Source: Nannochloris sp. 'desiccata'
Lineage: Eukaryota > Chlorophyta > Trebouxiophyceae > Chlorellales > Chlorellaceae
Length of the DNA stretch: 64,000 bases
Assembly: GCA_019044685.2 (NCBI GenBank)
Contig: JAGTXX020000011.1
Span: 1-64,000, forward strand
Direction of reading: 5' to 3'
Position 1 is the first letter of the stretch. Every line of letters begins with the position of its first letter. Shown here one piece after another: positions 39,774 to 53,906 of this stretch. The notes below the pieces were generated by a model, which saw only the letters and a program-made list of their open reading frames with translations, was not told where the DNA came from and searched no databases. The position numbers and the translations under genes were made by a program.

Positions 39774-42700
39774 ATGGATGCCTCTGAACCTATTGAATTA
39801 GAGCATGTTGGAGGCGCTCGTAGTCTCCTAGCTGAATTAGAATCAGCTTTAGCTGGAGAAATGGACGCTGCTCAATTATACCGATCACTCGTTCCTAGCA
39901 GAGACGTCTTTCTGAATATACTGAGCTTCAAGGTATGTGTATTATGGGACGCTGAAAATTTATCAGTGCATTAGCACAAGAAATTAAGACGTATACTAAG
40001 CAATGTTTAATTGATCATAATTTTACAACTTGCAGAGCAACAACGCTGCTTCTCGCGCTATCGTGGAGTCTGGCACCGTGCACACGACTCAAGGATTAGT
40101 CACCCTTGACAAGGTGCCTGATGTTCAGGAAATAATCCTCCTTGCTGACGAAATGAAACTTGATGAGTTGGTTGCGTTGTCCTTAGTCTTGGTCGCCCAG
40201 CAACAAAGTGGCGCTGTGTCTGCTGCCGCTGCAGCAGGTATGCTGTATGAAGAACGTATGTGTGCTGTGCAAGCTCTTCTGGCCTTACTTCACGCTCAAG
40301 TAGCTTGTGGCGGTGGTGATATCCCTGTAGACATCTACGCCACTGTCGCTAGTTTCAATGCCTCGTTATTACAACGTGAAGAGAGTGGATCTACGGTGTT
40401 AATACGTCGTCTTGCAGATCTTATCCAACAGCAGTCTGTCGTACCTCCTGCTGACTCTCCATTGCCAGCAGTGACAGATGTGTATGGCAGAGCACTGGAC
40501 AGAGTTGATATCGTTCAGAGGGAATGCACTGCCCTGTGCCAGTGTTTATTCTACGCATGCTGCATCAAACAACGCATCTCTGGTACAGACATCGAACGTT
40601 TATTGGATTTATTGCACCATTTGGCGTTGCATGTCCGCACTCCAGGCCCTTATCAACTAGCTGCCCAGCACCAAGCCAATTTAGTCTTGTTATCGGTATT
40701 GCTTACTCTACTTCCTTTGGAGGATGCTCAGGGCGAAGCTTTAGCTGAAGACGATGAAGCATTGAGTTTATTAGCTCAACACGCCGGTTTGGATGCTAAA
40801 ATCCGCTCCCGTGGTGCAACTACTAATCATCAAGAAGATTATTACTCAGCAGTGGTGCGGTTGGCATGGGGTATGTTGCCTCTATGCTGTGAGGGAAATA
40901 CCTTGACCGAAAAACGTGGTCTGGAAGATGTCAAATCTGCCTTACAAGGTGGTGCATTAGGTTTCCTTGGTGCTGGTGTAATGGGCAGTGTCCCTATGGC
41001 AGATGAAGATGAGGATATTAGATTAACTGCCGCGTCTGTAGTACATCAATTATTAGTACTATTTATTGAAGTAGCTCCAGAAGGCATGGAGCAATTGAAA
41101 AAATTGTCTATTGATGGAGCAGACGCTGAAATGGAAGCTGACACTATTGTTCAGCATAGTGTTAACGGAAACGGTGCTGCAGGGGGAGGAGAAATATCAA
41201 TGATGGTTGTGGATGCTCGTGGTGGTACTGGCATGCCCCATAGCATTTTTATTGGTCCAGATACGTTGGGTATATTATTACAAAGTCTCGCTGCTGTGAT
41301 CAATGCTCGCCCTGCTTTATATTTAGACGAAGAGAGACGGTCTCCTCAAATCAGTCACATCATGAGTGAAATTGGATTCGATAATGCATTACGATGCGTT
41401 CCTTCTATCTTCCTGGGTTATTTGGATGTTTTAACAGCATTGGCGCGTAGTGAAGTAGGTGCACGGATGATTTTCAATCAAATAAAGGGTGAAAATGCAC
41501 CAACGCTGGTCAGTTGGAGACGTATGTTTACTACTTTGCATGCTGTGATCCACCAATACAATCGCCAGGGTCAAATGGACAGTGACGGTGTTAGTACTAC
41601 AGGAGGAACAGGACAGGGGCAATCTCGCGGTGGTATTTCTGATATTGTTTTACCAGCAACAGACACAAAAGCACTTTGCGCCTTTGCCCGTCTGTATGAG
41701 CGTGTGATGCTTGAAGGCAGCCCAGATGAGGTAGCTTCATGGACCCGTCAGTTAGATGAGGAAGCTGGAGTAGCGCCTTCATGGGAAGTGTTATTTCAAG
41801 CTATGTGCTGCCCTGTTCCACAATCATTAAAGGCAGCGTTGAATTTAGCAATTGCTGCAATGGCACGGAGACCTGATTTGGCAGCTGCGCTGTGGGACCG
41901 CTTACTTGCTTCAGTGGTGGTGCAGCCCTATGGCAGCACTGCGAATAACAATATGGATAGTAGCGGCGCTATTGTTCCTCGGTATGATTTGACGTACCAG
42001 TTGAATGAAATTGAAAGTAGAGCTGAAGATTATCAAGAAGCTCTGTCTTTTATTCAATTGTTGAATTCGTTATGGAGGGTTGGAGGTGCAGCGCTGGCAG
42101 ATGAAGGGCGGTCTGTTGCACACTTGACTCGTTTTGTTCGTGATGAGTTGTTAGCAAATGTGTTCCAGCGTTCTTTTAAAGATGAATCTCAGCGCTGGGC
42201 TTTGGTAGCAGCAGGTCTCGAGCACTGCAGATTGTGTTTGGAGGCCATGGGGACGGTGCCTCCTGCCGCTTTAGCAGCGGAGCTTGCATCCGGCAGTTTA
42301 AACCGTGTTCCTGGCTTAGAAGTGTTACTTGACCTTTTGGAGGAGAAAAATGCTGCTCGAACTGCCTTGGCTACTCTCTCTTTGGGGGTAGATCGCTTGG
42401 CAGGTGATCGTCACACCACTGCTGCTGGAGCAGCTAAAGAAGCTGCGGCTCTTGAAGCTCTCCGTTTATTCCATGCTACCTTCCAACATGATGCGGACTT
42501 TGTAGCAGCAGCGCGTAGATCGATGCAGCGTGGTGGCTACGAAACTTTTGAAGCTGTATTACGTCATGACCGTTCAAGGATTCCCGCCTTGATGGAATAT
42601 GTTCGCTACCCTTTCAACTCTAAAATACAAGAAGAAGCTTTGAGATTAACATCAGTCGTTGCAGAACGAACTCCCCATTTAATGCAACTTTTGTTGACCG

Positions 42701-45700
42701 CTTCTACAAACAGTGCCCCTGGCCAAGCACCAACAGCTCAACGTCTTCAAGATAGTTTTGCTGCGTGTATGCACGATGCTGTAGCCATGCCACCTTCTCT
42801 TCGCAAAGATACTGCCAATATCACTACGGAACCAGAGCTTGGACAACAACCTGGAGAGGAAGATCAACGTGCTGCACTTATTCTTGATCTATTATTGTCG
42901 TCTCTTGAAGCTCCCACACCCAATCTTAGCCAATTGCTCTGTGGATTTTGGGTGGACGGCGGTGCGTCTCCTTTAATATTCCAGGATCCTGGTGCAATGC
43001 ATACTCCATTACGTGTTATTTTAGATGTATTAGCTCAGCCACGTAATTCTTTGCTGCGCCCACGTGTGTTTGAACAGTGCCTTGAATTAATTTATGAGCT
43101 GTCAGATGGATTTGAAACTGGACCTGCTATGCTGGACCTGCTGCGCTCATATCATGGTGTCTTGGCACCCTTGCTAGATTCTGTAGCCTGTTCTCAATTG
43201 CCTGCAGCTGCATCTGTCCGCGCTGCATCTCTCCATCAACGCGCCTGGTTGCTTCAGCTCTTTGCTTTAGAATTGCGTCGAGCAGATCCTGTGCTCGGAG
43301 CTCAAAAACAAAGTTTGAAAACTATTCTTTCTTCCTTATTTTTTTGCCATTCTGAAGATACTGCTGCTAATTTACCTAGTACACGTGGTAAATTTATTGA
43401 TGTACTGGCTATTGCCGTGAGTACGATCCCTGCAGAGCCTCAACTTGGTGCTGGTGTTTCTAATGAAGTCCGCAGAATGATTCAGGCACTTGATATAGAA
43501 ATGCTTTTGGGTGGTACGAATGAAGTTAATAATGGTGGTAATTCTTCTATTCCGATAAGTGTTCATGGTATAGGTCCACGTGGAGATCCTTTATTAGATG
43601 TCACTGCTCTTAAAGATGAGCTGTTGAGTCGATTCAATGAATGGGTTGCCAGACACGGAGCCCCCGGTGAAGCATTGAAAGAGGCAGGGAGAGCTGCATT
43701 GACCTATGCTTCTGAGTTTAATGCCTACGCAGAAGAGATGGGTGGACGTATGGCGTTATTAGAAGCGTGGCAAGCTGTTGTTTCTGTTGCCTTTACCGAT
43801 AGATTCGATATTTTAATGGATTTAATTGGAAGTGGTGGTGGTGGGAATAACAATACAAGTATGGCGACAGATATAGTGCTGGCAGCAGCTGAACATTCTT
43901 TACAAGCTGTATCTCTTGTTCTTGAAGGACCTGCTGCAGGTCTTGCTCCTCCATTGTGTGCTGCTACTGAAGCGTTATTTGCTCGCTTACAAAATCAAGT
44001 TTTGACAGCTGCGATGTTGGACCCCTTGGCTGGTCTGCCGCTGCCATCCCGCTTGCACAACCTTTTTGCTGCGCTTCTTGCAGTTATTTGGGAAGGTCGT
44101 GGTCAAGAAAGTGTACGAATGGTTCTTTATGATGCATCAATGAGTTATGTAGCTATGTGCAGAGGTCCTGCATGGCTTCAAGCTCCTCCTGCTGTAGTGA
44201 ATGCTTTACTTGAAGGTGTCCGTGGCAGTCACGGTGGTACTTCTAATGGCAGACGTGCTGGTGGTATAGCTGAGCACTTGGATTCAACTCATTTACAATT
44301 AGAAGAAGGCAGTGTTGCTGTTCTTCATTCAAACATCCGATTACTTCAAGTCTTAGCACAAGATGCAGTGTCTCCCAATCCCGCAATGGCCACTTCGGCA
44401 TTGACAACTTTGGCTGCCTTGGTCGCTTCCGATCCTACTACAGCTCTGTCAGATGAGCTTCACCGCATTACATTACCTGCACGGTTACTCCAAGACCTGC
44501 AAGATCAGCCACCGGAGGTTTTAGTACAACCACCACCTGCTGGGCAAGCTGCTACTCTCGTAATGGAAGCGAAATTTGCATTGTTATTAAGATTGTCTCT
44601 CTCTGGTCCACCAACACACCGTGCTGCGTCTGCGCAGAAGATATTTTCATTGCAAGCATTGACTCGTTTAGCTGCATGCAGATCATTAGATCTTCAGCCT
44701 GAAGAACCAGGATTTGGGGCCACTGCTACAACGAACTCTCGTGGTGGCAATTCATTACGACAGCTGTTGCATCAATTAGTCACTCCTGCTCTTCGATTAG
44801 TGCTTGCTCTTGCCACAGCGTTACCTCACAGTATTGCTGTCCGCGAACAAACTGCAGAGTTTGTAGAATCACATGCACGTGCTATAGCTCGTATATTACG
44901 TGATGCAGCCAGTTCTGGTGTTCGAGGATGGGAGCCTAGCGACTCTGAATTAGAAGAAGCTACCTTGGCAATGCAATTGCTGAGTGAATTGGCACCTTAT
45001 AAGGGGCTTATTTCGCCACAAGTAGGCCCTGCGTTACAGGAAGCTGCATACCGTGCTGCATCCCGGTTTTTGACGTCTAATGGGAAATCACAAAGCCCTC
45101 CAGTTGTAAGAATTGCTGCTGCAAGGGATGCAGGCGCTGTCAGTGTTGTCGACCAACGAACGTATGCAAAGTAAGTGTGACTAAAATGTAGAGTATGTTA
45201 ATTCATTTTGCCAGTCAATAGTATCTCTTATTTACTAACCAAATCTGACAATTTGTATCTGTCGTAAAATCTACAGGATCTTAGCTTTACGTTGTGCCCT
45301 AGCTTCGTATCTTCGAATTTTATCTGCCGATGCCGAGTCACCAACGTTGTTCCCTTGTGTCCCTGCTGCTACATCAGGTGATTTGTCAGCTGTATCGCCT
45401 ACACTATTTTTAATCAAAGATGCACTGTTACAAGCTGCAGTTCATGATTTGCCTGACGCGTTAAATGAGCAAGCTGCATTGGTAGCTGCTTTGAAAGATG
45501 GTGGTGGTGGGTCTGGCCTCGGTGATGATGGCAGTGGTGAAGCTGCAGTGGTCAGAGTTGGTGTAGTGCGTGCTGCTTCTCAACGTCAATATGAAATTTC
45601 GAGGCTGGGATACCTAGTAGAGCATCTATTGGCTATATTATTCCAGCATTTAAGGTATGGGGGTGGAGTTCGGCAAGGTAGAGGTGGTGCAGGAGCGGCG

Positions 45701-45913
45701 TTGGCAGCATTGCGTCCTAGTAATATGCAAACCCCTCCAAAGTCTCCAATGGAGCTGTTGGGATCCGTCAAAGATTTAGATCAGCTACGTAGGTTGACTG
45801 AACCTGTTATTGCTGCTTTGGAAAGGATGTTGGGTGAACGTGCTTTGCCTGGAGACATAGCGAGTTTTGAATTATTGGTGCGTCGCACTAAAGAATGTTT
45901 AGCTTCTCTTTAA
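39774..45913 (+). CDS. NUP205: Nucleoporin Nup205/Nup192-like (about 1976 aa)
   Basis: Exons 39774-39932, 40036-45170 and 45277-45913 join in frame (NILSFK|SNNAAS and VDQRTYAK|ILALRCAL). The protein is almost entirely alpha-helical, with Leu/Ala-rich helix pairs and no catalytic motif. The segment VQEIILLADEMKLDELVALSLVL near residue 100 matches the helix after the N-terminal region of Nup205/Nup192, a large scaffold of the nuclear pore inner ring. Length (about 1,900-2,100 in the family) fits. Nup188 is the main alternative. Low-complexity Gly/Asn loops are scattered through the protein. Confidence 0.7.
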
Positions 45914-46049
45914 ATGAAGGGGTTAAATTTGATCATGATTGAAAATAAATTTTGTAAAATATGTTAGTATCTCGATGTAGAAATACCTGCAGGATAACGT
46001 TGAGCAGAGTCTAAAAGTATAGATTGTTCATTTGAAATTCAGAGATAAA

Positions 46050-47273
46050 ATGGCCGCAAATAGTAGAGACCCAACTGATTCTCATACTCTTCCAGCATAC
46101 CCATTTGTCATGAAATATAGATGGAGCTTGTGCAACAATCTTCTTTCTGGTATTACCACCCCTCAATTTCTAAAAGTGTTGTATCGACACCGCTCCGCCA
46201 TTGCTTGGACACTCTACTGGCACAGGATTTTATTCCTATTTATAATATCGATACCAAATACTATCCTTGGCAGTATAGAGAATTGGCTATTTCATGATAA
46301 AATTGAAGCTCAAGTACTACACGAAGAACCAATCTTCGTTCTCGGCCATCCAAGAACTGGGACAACACTTATGCAAAACCTTCTATGCCAAGATCCCAAT
46401 TATATTTATGTAGACACCTACCAAGCTGGTTTCCCATCTGCATTTTTGCTGACACAAAAGTTCAATTGGGCTTTAAGCTGGTTAATTGACGATACGAGAC
46501 CAATGGATTCAATGGCGCTTAGTTTTGAGACCCCGGCAGAAGATGAAATAGCAATTAATATGCTCACAAGTGGCATTTCGCCCTACATGTGTTTGACATT
46601 CATGAGTAAATACAAAGACTCGTTGAAATATGCCACATTTGAAGAAGGCTGTGCAGATGAAGAACGTGAAGCCTGGCAAGAAGCTTTTCTATACTTTTTA
46701 AAGAAAGTTACCCTGTCAGCATCAGGAAGAAAGTATGGGAGGGGTGTCTCGCCTAAACCATTAATTATCAAATCCCCTGTCCACATAGGCAGACTACCAA
46801 TTATTTATAAATTATTCCCACGTGCTAAATTTGTCTTTGTTCATCGAGACCCTGTAGACGTGTTTCTATCTTCTACAATATTAGCTCAAGAGTATTTTTA
46901 TTATTGTTTTTTGGATAAGCCAACTGCGGAAGATATTACAAATTATACACTGGAACAGCATGCCAAATTATATGATGTCTACTTGAAAGAACGACCTAAA
47001 TTGTTGGCGTCGAAGTCGCAGGTGGTGGCTGAAGTAGCCTTTTATGAGTTGGAAACTGATGCAGTTGGGACACTTCGTGAAGTGTATACTAAATTAAATA
47101 TTGCAGGTTTTGATGAGCGTGTTGCTCCTATCCTCCAAGGCTATGTTGAACAATTGAAGGGATTTAAAAAGAATAAACTACCCAACAGGTCTATTTCTGC
47201 TGGGCTGAGGGAGCGGTTGAAAATGGAACTCGCACCTGTGATGAAAGCATTTAATTATACTGACACTCTGTAA
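46050..47273 (+). CDS. Sulfotransferase-family protein (407 aa)
   Basis: Single exon. The ATG at 46050 is the first; the frame is open a little upstream without an ATG. One N-terminal hydrophobic helix (about 60-75, RILFLFIISIPNTILG) suggests a membrane anchor. The PAPS 5'-phosphosulfate loop is FVLGHPRTGTTLMQNLL (about 97-113). The 3'-phosphate site is FVFVHRDPVDVFLSSTILA (about 270-288). These define the PF13469-type sulfotransferases found widely in algae. The acceptor is unknown; a Golgi glycan or lipid is possible. It ends 57 bp from the convergent LTN1. Confidence 0.85.
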   Translation: MAANSRDPTDSHTLPAYPFVMKYRWSLCNNLLSGITTPQFLKVLYRHRSAIAWTLYWHRILFLFIISIPNTILGSIENWLFHDKIEAQVLHEEPIFVLGHPRTGTTLMQNLLCQDPNYIYVDTYQAGFPSAFLLTQKFNWALSWLIDDTRPMDSMALSFETPAEDEIAINMLTSGISPYMCLTFMSKYKDSLKYATFEEGCADEEREAWQEAFLYFLKKVTLSASGRKYGRGVSPKPLIIKSPVHIGRLPIIYKLFPRAKFVFVHRDPVDVFLSSTILAQEYFYYCFLDKPTAEDITNYTLEQHAKLYDVYLKERPKLLASKSQVVAEVAFYELETDAVGTLREVYTKLNIAGFDERVAPILQGYVEQLKGFKKNKLPNRSISAGLRERLKMELAPVMKAFNYTDTL

Positions 47274-47330
47274 CGCCAAGTAACTTTTACACATTTAATG
47301 CATCTTACATTGGCAGAATTTATCTCATCT

Positions 47331-50300
47331 CTACCAAGGACTCTGGCAATGTGGACAATTTGATTTTCCACTGGAGTGAAACCACTTATATAAACACGTG
47401 CCATGATATTTCTTTCTACAACACCGACATGCCAGTCTCGGCAATTGCCCTGTTGATGGTTGGATAATCGAATAACAAATTAAGCAATCATCATGCCCTT
47501 CAAACTCAGTATCTACATTACGTTTCCATAATCGCAATGCATCAGCTATAGCACCGTTTCTATTACGTAAGAAGGCTGTGATGGATAACAACCACTTGCG
47601 CAGACGGGCTTCACTGACGCCAACTGACCTTTTGCATTCTGCTTCAGGTGCTTTCAACGGCATTGAGACAGGTAATCTTATTACTAATTCAATCATATGG
47701 CCATCTTCTACTTCCATAGATGCGACAACTTCACGAGATGCGCTGTTAGCACGAACAGAAAATTTTTCAAATCTGTCGAGCCCCTTGACCATCTCGTCAA
47801 CTGCAGTGTACTCTGCTGAGAGGAGACCAGCACTGACAGCAGCACTCGTATACTTTTCTAACGCGGTTACAGTAGACCTATCACGTAAATCTCCATACCA
47901 AAGACGGCAGAGGGCGGGCAAAGCACGCAGCATGCCTGCATAGAGTAGAGCAGCATGGGCAGATAGGGTATTGGAAGTAGTAATATTTACGGCAGTAGTA
48001 GGCACACCAAGAGCGCAAAGACGGTGAGCAAATCCATGGCCAGATGTATCTTCCGGTCCAAATATAGCTACGGTTGGGCTGTTGCTGGTATTGTTTCCCA
48101 AACTGCATCGGGAACCTCTATCACCACCACCTCCACCAGGTGTACCTCCAATACTATTACTAGCAGCAAGGGGTAATAAAGACAGCACATCATCCAGAAC
48201 TGCATGCACTAATCCATGTGCTTCTTTAATTCTTTCTACTAGCTTTGTCCTTGCTATAGTACTATCATGGCTGCATAATAAAAAGGCGACAATATAACCC
48301 CATGCAGTTGTAAAACAAGGGTGTTGTAAATTAGAAGCGGCAGCGGCTATTTCAGGTAATAATCCACCACACTCCAGCTCTTCAAACCAATCTCTACGAA
48401 CAGCAGCAGCAGCAGCAGCAGTGCAAGTTTCCAATAGGGCATCGTCGTCGTCTCCTGCAGGGCTGCGAACCAAATCAAGAACCAGCTCTGAATGCAATAA
48501 AATAGACCTATATGCTGCATTTCGAGCAGAATCAGGCGTATTTAAATCTAAAGAAAGAGCAACTAAAGCTTCTGTGCATCCTACACCATCCTCTGAACGA
48601 CAAGCACCTGCTCTTTCCACAACAACAGATAAAAATGCTCTATCTGCAGCAGCGACTGTGGCGTCAACCACTTGAGATAACTGATCCCAACATTCCTTCA
48701 TACCAAAACTAGGAATTCTACGAGTAATGTTACTGCTAGCACTTTGGCCACAGCCACCAGCGAGAGCAATAATTTTGCCGAGAGAAATAAAAATATCCAA
48801 AATTGCAGCACAGACCGCAGCTTGAGATGATTCCCAGGTCGTAAAGGGACAGGTTCTTGCAGTAGTAGCAATTAATTTACTTGCAGTGCAGTAGGCCTGT
48901 AATAAAGAAAGTAATCTACTACCATTCTCTCTATAAAAAATGTCCAAACTTGAATCTACGCTCGTAGCAATGGCTTGCGCAGCTGCTGCTCCTTTTACCG
49001 ACGTTTCTAAAATCTTCTTATGCTGTAACTGTCTAAAGAATGCCAATGAAGGTTCAGCGCCACCAAGGGAAGCACCAGCTACTTTCTCAGCTTCCTCAGT
49101 AACAACAGTGGCCACGGATATCGCAGCGCCGGCTGCGCCCCAGGCTGCTGCATCCATACCAGTATGCAATGCAGCGAGAGCTACCTCCCAATCTGCTTGA
49201 GAAAATTCTGAAGAACACCATGCTAATGCACTATTTAAAATAGCAGCTGAAGAGTCAGAAAGTGGCGTTGATGCTTCTTCTTGCTCAGTTTCAATATTTT
49301 CCGTTGTTGCAAAACAAGATCTAAAAAGCTCCAATAAAGCTTGTTTTTCTTCGTTTAAACAGCATACTGGAACAATTCCAGTAGTATGAAGTGATACACC
49401 GTCGAATGTGTGCCCATAGCCTTCACCAGCACCACCACTGCTACTAAATGGCGGTGGGTCATTGCTGTTTCTAGCGACCAAGCGACCACTTTCAGTTTCT
49501 CTCACGCCTGCAGCCAATTTCACAGCAAAGGAAGGCGGCTCTACTGATATATCAATTGATACAATCTCAGATGCTTCCCAATTACCATCTCTGTGCCGAT
49601 ACCAGACTAAATTGCCAATTACAAAAGAAGTGGCGCTCTCTGTGGGCGGAGCCCAGCGAGGGACTGGAGGTGCTACACTAGGAGCAGGGAAACATGCAGC
49701 AGCTGCTGCTTTGAATTCTTCATCTTCTTTGACATCTTCAGGGGAAGTAATAGCTTGCCTGCATAATGACTGAGCCAGTTCAGGCAAAGCAGAAGCAGCG
49801 AGCAGCTTCTCTGAGCTTCTCAAAACAGGAGCAAGGGTGGTGAGCACTGGCACCGAAGTGTGTCTCGTATTTCCTTCTTGTTGTTCACTGCTAAGATAAA
49901 GTAAGATTTTCGCCACTCCATACTCACGGAATATAGACGTAGCGACGGTAATAGCTTCATCATTTGATGAAGAAAGTGCAGCACACAGGAGCTGGCTAAA
50001 TGCATTGGTGTCCTTTACGAATAACTTTTTCAAAACGTGTTCCAGCAATTTTGGCTTTTCAAGCAGAGCTGTAAGGAGCATAGCTGGTGGCTCTAGGCCA
50101 TTTAAAATTAAAATTTTTGCAATGAGTTCACTATTTTCCCTGTCTTCAAATTCTACACTACCATCACCCAACACTATCAATAACCTTTGCCAGCCAATGA
50201 CTTCTCCGAGAGACGAAAAGAAAACTGGAAAGTGCGCATACGGTGCCAATGCTTTAGCTATTAAATGTAGAAAGATCTTGGAAAAAAGTTCCACGTTATG

Positions 50301-53300
50301 AGACATAGCATCAAGAGCCATTTTCGTACAGGTTGCTGCTGCAAAGCATGCCCTAGTGGTCATAGAGCCGGAAACTCCAACCTCGTGGTCTGCAGCATAG
50401 GTAGCCAGGCTGCTAGAAATGGAGTGAGCCATAGTCTGCACAAAAGGGATCCCATCAAATGCAGCTAGGCTTTGTTGTAATAACGAGCCAATTTTATCAG
50501 GCATGCTCCATAAGCCAAAGGCTAAACTGTATAAATGCGAATGCAGTACTTCCTCCTCTTCATCTGATGTTTCAGAGCCTTGGTAGTCTTCTTCTAAAGT
50601 CGCTGCTGCTTCCTCGCATGCTTCGTCCACAAGCACAGCATACGCAGCAGCCACAGCGCGCAATCGTGCAGCAACAGCAGGAGTACCAGCGCTAGTGCCA
50701 CTATTTATTACAGGAGAGAACACCGTGCTCGTCATAATACGCAATGCACATTCTATTTGACAACCTTCAACAGAACCCTCAAAGTCAAGACCGGTCTCAA
50801 TCGCCTCAGACATAGACACAAATGCCTCTCCTTGAGTTTTTTCATCCAGTAGTGAGGTTGTAGTGCCGTTTCCTAGCAGCAACATGATACATAAATGAGC
50901 ATCTCTGGGGTGTAAACTTTCGATAAGGTCCGAAAACATAGACATTAGCTCTGGTGACCTTGTAGCCGCTAATTTCTCTTCAGGTGCACTGCCAATAAAA
51001 CGAGATAGCAGCGTGGTAGCAGCTTCAACCGAGTGATTATATTGCAATCCCATCAAAGAATTAGATAATTGTGTTGCTGCAACAGATCCTTCTTGCTGTA
51101 GCAAACAGGAAGTAAGTAAATCACACGATGCCTGCAACGCTGCACCAGTTTGTTTTTCTTCAATAATTCGTTTCAAGATACTTTCTGTAGGGATATGATG
51201 TATTTGCATAGCTGAAAATTCTTCGTTTAGCTGTGGTGCTGGAACTGCATTCAAATTAGGCATCCTCTTTACCAAGGAAGCTAATAACGCAGATGCAGCA
51301 GTACTGGCAGCAGTACTGACATGTTCACTGTCACCACCACTGTGGACATAAGGCAATAGAGCCGCGACAACAGGACTTGCTGCAGACAATGCAATCGCAT
51401 CTGCTTCTTCATTACTACTAACAGCAGTTTCAACTCCTAGTAGTAACTTTTGTATCGCAGTTAAAGAAGGGGCGCCAGGCGCGTTTATATTTTCTAAAGC
51501 CAACCGAGTTGCCTCTGCAGTGGCAATACCAATACAACCAATGAAAAGCTCCAATTTCCATGTGCTATTCAAACTATCAGTATTATTTCGAGCATGCTCA
51601 GCTAATTTAGCAGTAATTTTAACTACTATATTGCAAGAAATACTGCTATGAGGGCCACCGATTGCATCCACAAGGCATTTCTTTTCAATAACTGCAGCAG
51701 TCAAATCCTTGCAAAATACTTTCGCACCAGCCTCTTCTCCTTTTCCATCAGTAAGCTGCTCTGCCTTTACAATTCCGTAGAGATAACATTCACTGAAACA
51801 CGTTGCTGCTGCTTCTTGTGCTGCACTGCCTTCAGGTAATTGAATAACTCCATCCCAAACAGCCGACAGCAAGGATTCAAATCCATCATATCCAAAACTA
51901 GAAAATGAAGCGCTGCCGTTCTGAACTAGTAAATTGATAAAAGGCAACACAGCAGGATATGAACCTTCAGCTGAACCATAGCACCCATGACGTAATAAAG
52001 ACCATAATTTAGGTAGTACAGCCTTATTTAAATTCACATGATCAGACCAAGAAGAAGACGAAGACGAAGAGGAAGATTTTTTATTGCTACCATCATTACC
52101 ACACCTAGACGCAAATGATAAAACCATGTCCCACATAGAAGAGTGATTGCCACTTTCTTTTTCACCAAGGCATCCAAACACCAGCGGAGTAAACGACGCC
52201 AACGTCTCTTCATCACTGGATACCATCTCGGGTGCAGTATGGCAGATGGAAGCAATCAAATTGTAGGCACTTCTTCTTACGAGTAGTGATTTTGATTGGA
52301 GCATCGATTTTAAAAAAGAAGCATTTTTGAGGAGTACTTTTGCACCTTCAAGGATCTCTGTGTGCGCTTCTATCTGTTTAAAACTTGAAAAAGAGCCTGT
52401 GGTAGCATCATTACTGCTGTTCAACTGTGGAGAATTAATCTCTTCTATTGCTCTCTTTGAGTTCTTAACTACATTACCTAGGACTGCACACGTGGCTGCC
52501 AATACACACTCATGTCTACTTTGTAGTTCTTCAAAACTTTCTTTCCGGGCATCACCTAGTGATTGAGGTGTACTGGGAGCAATATCAGATAAGAGCTTGA
52601 GTACCTGAATTATAAATAATAATTAGTATTAGATGGAATGAAATATTGGAAAATTTGTAGGAAGGAACAGCCTGCTATCAGAGGAGTATAAATTAGGGGA
52701 AAAAAGCAGAGCAAGGCTCAGGAACACGCTTATGTTATACAAGGGTATCATCAATTAATAGAAAAGAAAGAGCTGGTTTCACTCTTTATTTCTCAGAGCC
52801 CTTGCGCAAGATGTATTTATTCTTCACTGCCAGCTCCGTTGACTTTAAATTTATAAAATATTAAACAACATACCTCGTTTCTACAGAATATCAAGACATC
52901 CGCTGCCTTTTTCCCCGGAAAAGTCGCTTGCATGGAACTTGTAGCGGCAGAAACGACTTCATTGGAAACATCATGCTGTGCTAATAGCCAATAAGGGTAT
53001 AAAAATTTAATAAATGGTGCCATATTGCGTCCTGCTGCTGTTGCCATAGCTCCCATTGCGAGGCAGGCTTCTGCTCGGACAGCCCGGTTGGTATCCATAA
53101 CTAAGCGACCAAAAGAGTAGGCCCAAGGGCTCAGCATGTATTTCACATCGTCTTCTGATTTTTCAGATACTAGAGACCGTAAGGTTTGCAATGCTTTGAG
53201 CCTGGTGGTGGCATCGCGCTTTGTAAGGCGCTGCAGTTGTTGTGAGAGTTCACCGTCAAGTTCGGAAGGAATGACTGCAGAAGGGCCAGCAGAAGGCTGA

Positions 53301-53595
53301 GGGATAACCTCTGTGGAAGATGATGCCACTTTGGAGATGTACTTGGCACCGAATGCAAAGCCACCAGTAGTGACTGGGGCGTTTCCAGAAAAACTGCAAT
53401 CACATCAATTAAGATTTGAATTGTGATCATATTTGATGAAAGTTTGGTTTCAAAATTATTGGTCTAGCACATTATGTTCTAGCAACTGTCTGCTTACCCT
53501 CCAAAGCCAGAAGCGGTCGCTCCAGTGCCTGATTTAGCTAAAAGCTCTGCCGCTCGGGAGCTGGTGGCTGCTGCCTTTTTGTCAACTTTTCCCAT
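47331..53595 (-). CDS. LTN1: E3 ubiquitin ligase listerin (about 1963 aa)
   Basis: Exons 53595-53498, 53393-52874 and 52604-47331 join in frame (SGFGG|FSGNAPV and FCRNE|VLKLLSD). The N terminus (FGAKYISKVA, then LQRLTKRDATTRLKALQTL with MLSPWAYSFGRLVMDTNRAVR) is the conserved listerin N-terminal domain that contacts the 60S subunit with NEMF/Rqc2. A long HEAT-repeat body follows. The C terminus is a RING domain (CLICYSIIQ...CRCCRKKYHGTCLYKW...CPHCQSPW). Listerin ubiquitinates nascent chains on stalled 60S subunits. A (CAG)n stretch at 48402-48422 encodes poly-Ala. Confidence 0.9.
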
Positions 53596-53906
53596 TAAAG
53601 CAACGTTTAATGGCGAAGCATAGTATTGAATAATTGGATACGTATATTTATTTATTTGGACTTGCATGTAGAGGTTTGTAAAGCCAAATTTATTGAAAAC
53701 TTTGGGCTCCATCAATGAGCGCAAGCGCCGCATTTTTCAGGGTTTTTGGAGGGTCTCCTACTCTTGTTCTTGATGAGCGCAGCCTACTGAGGCTAATGAT
53801 GCAAACCAGAATCAGAACGCAAATCCAAGAGGGTGGGCGCCATACGTAGCACCTATCATCTTACGTCTTGTTCAAAGTTTCACAGTTAAATTCTTTGCCC
53901 TCTGTA
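53596..53906. promoter_or_regulatory. Divergent promoter region (LTN1 / PFK)
   Basis: This is 311 bp between the two ATGs. The frame upstream of the LTN1 ATG stays open for about 45 codons, so a longer N terminus cannot be excluded. No promoter motif stands out. Confidence 0.5.
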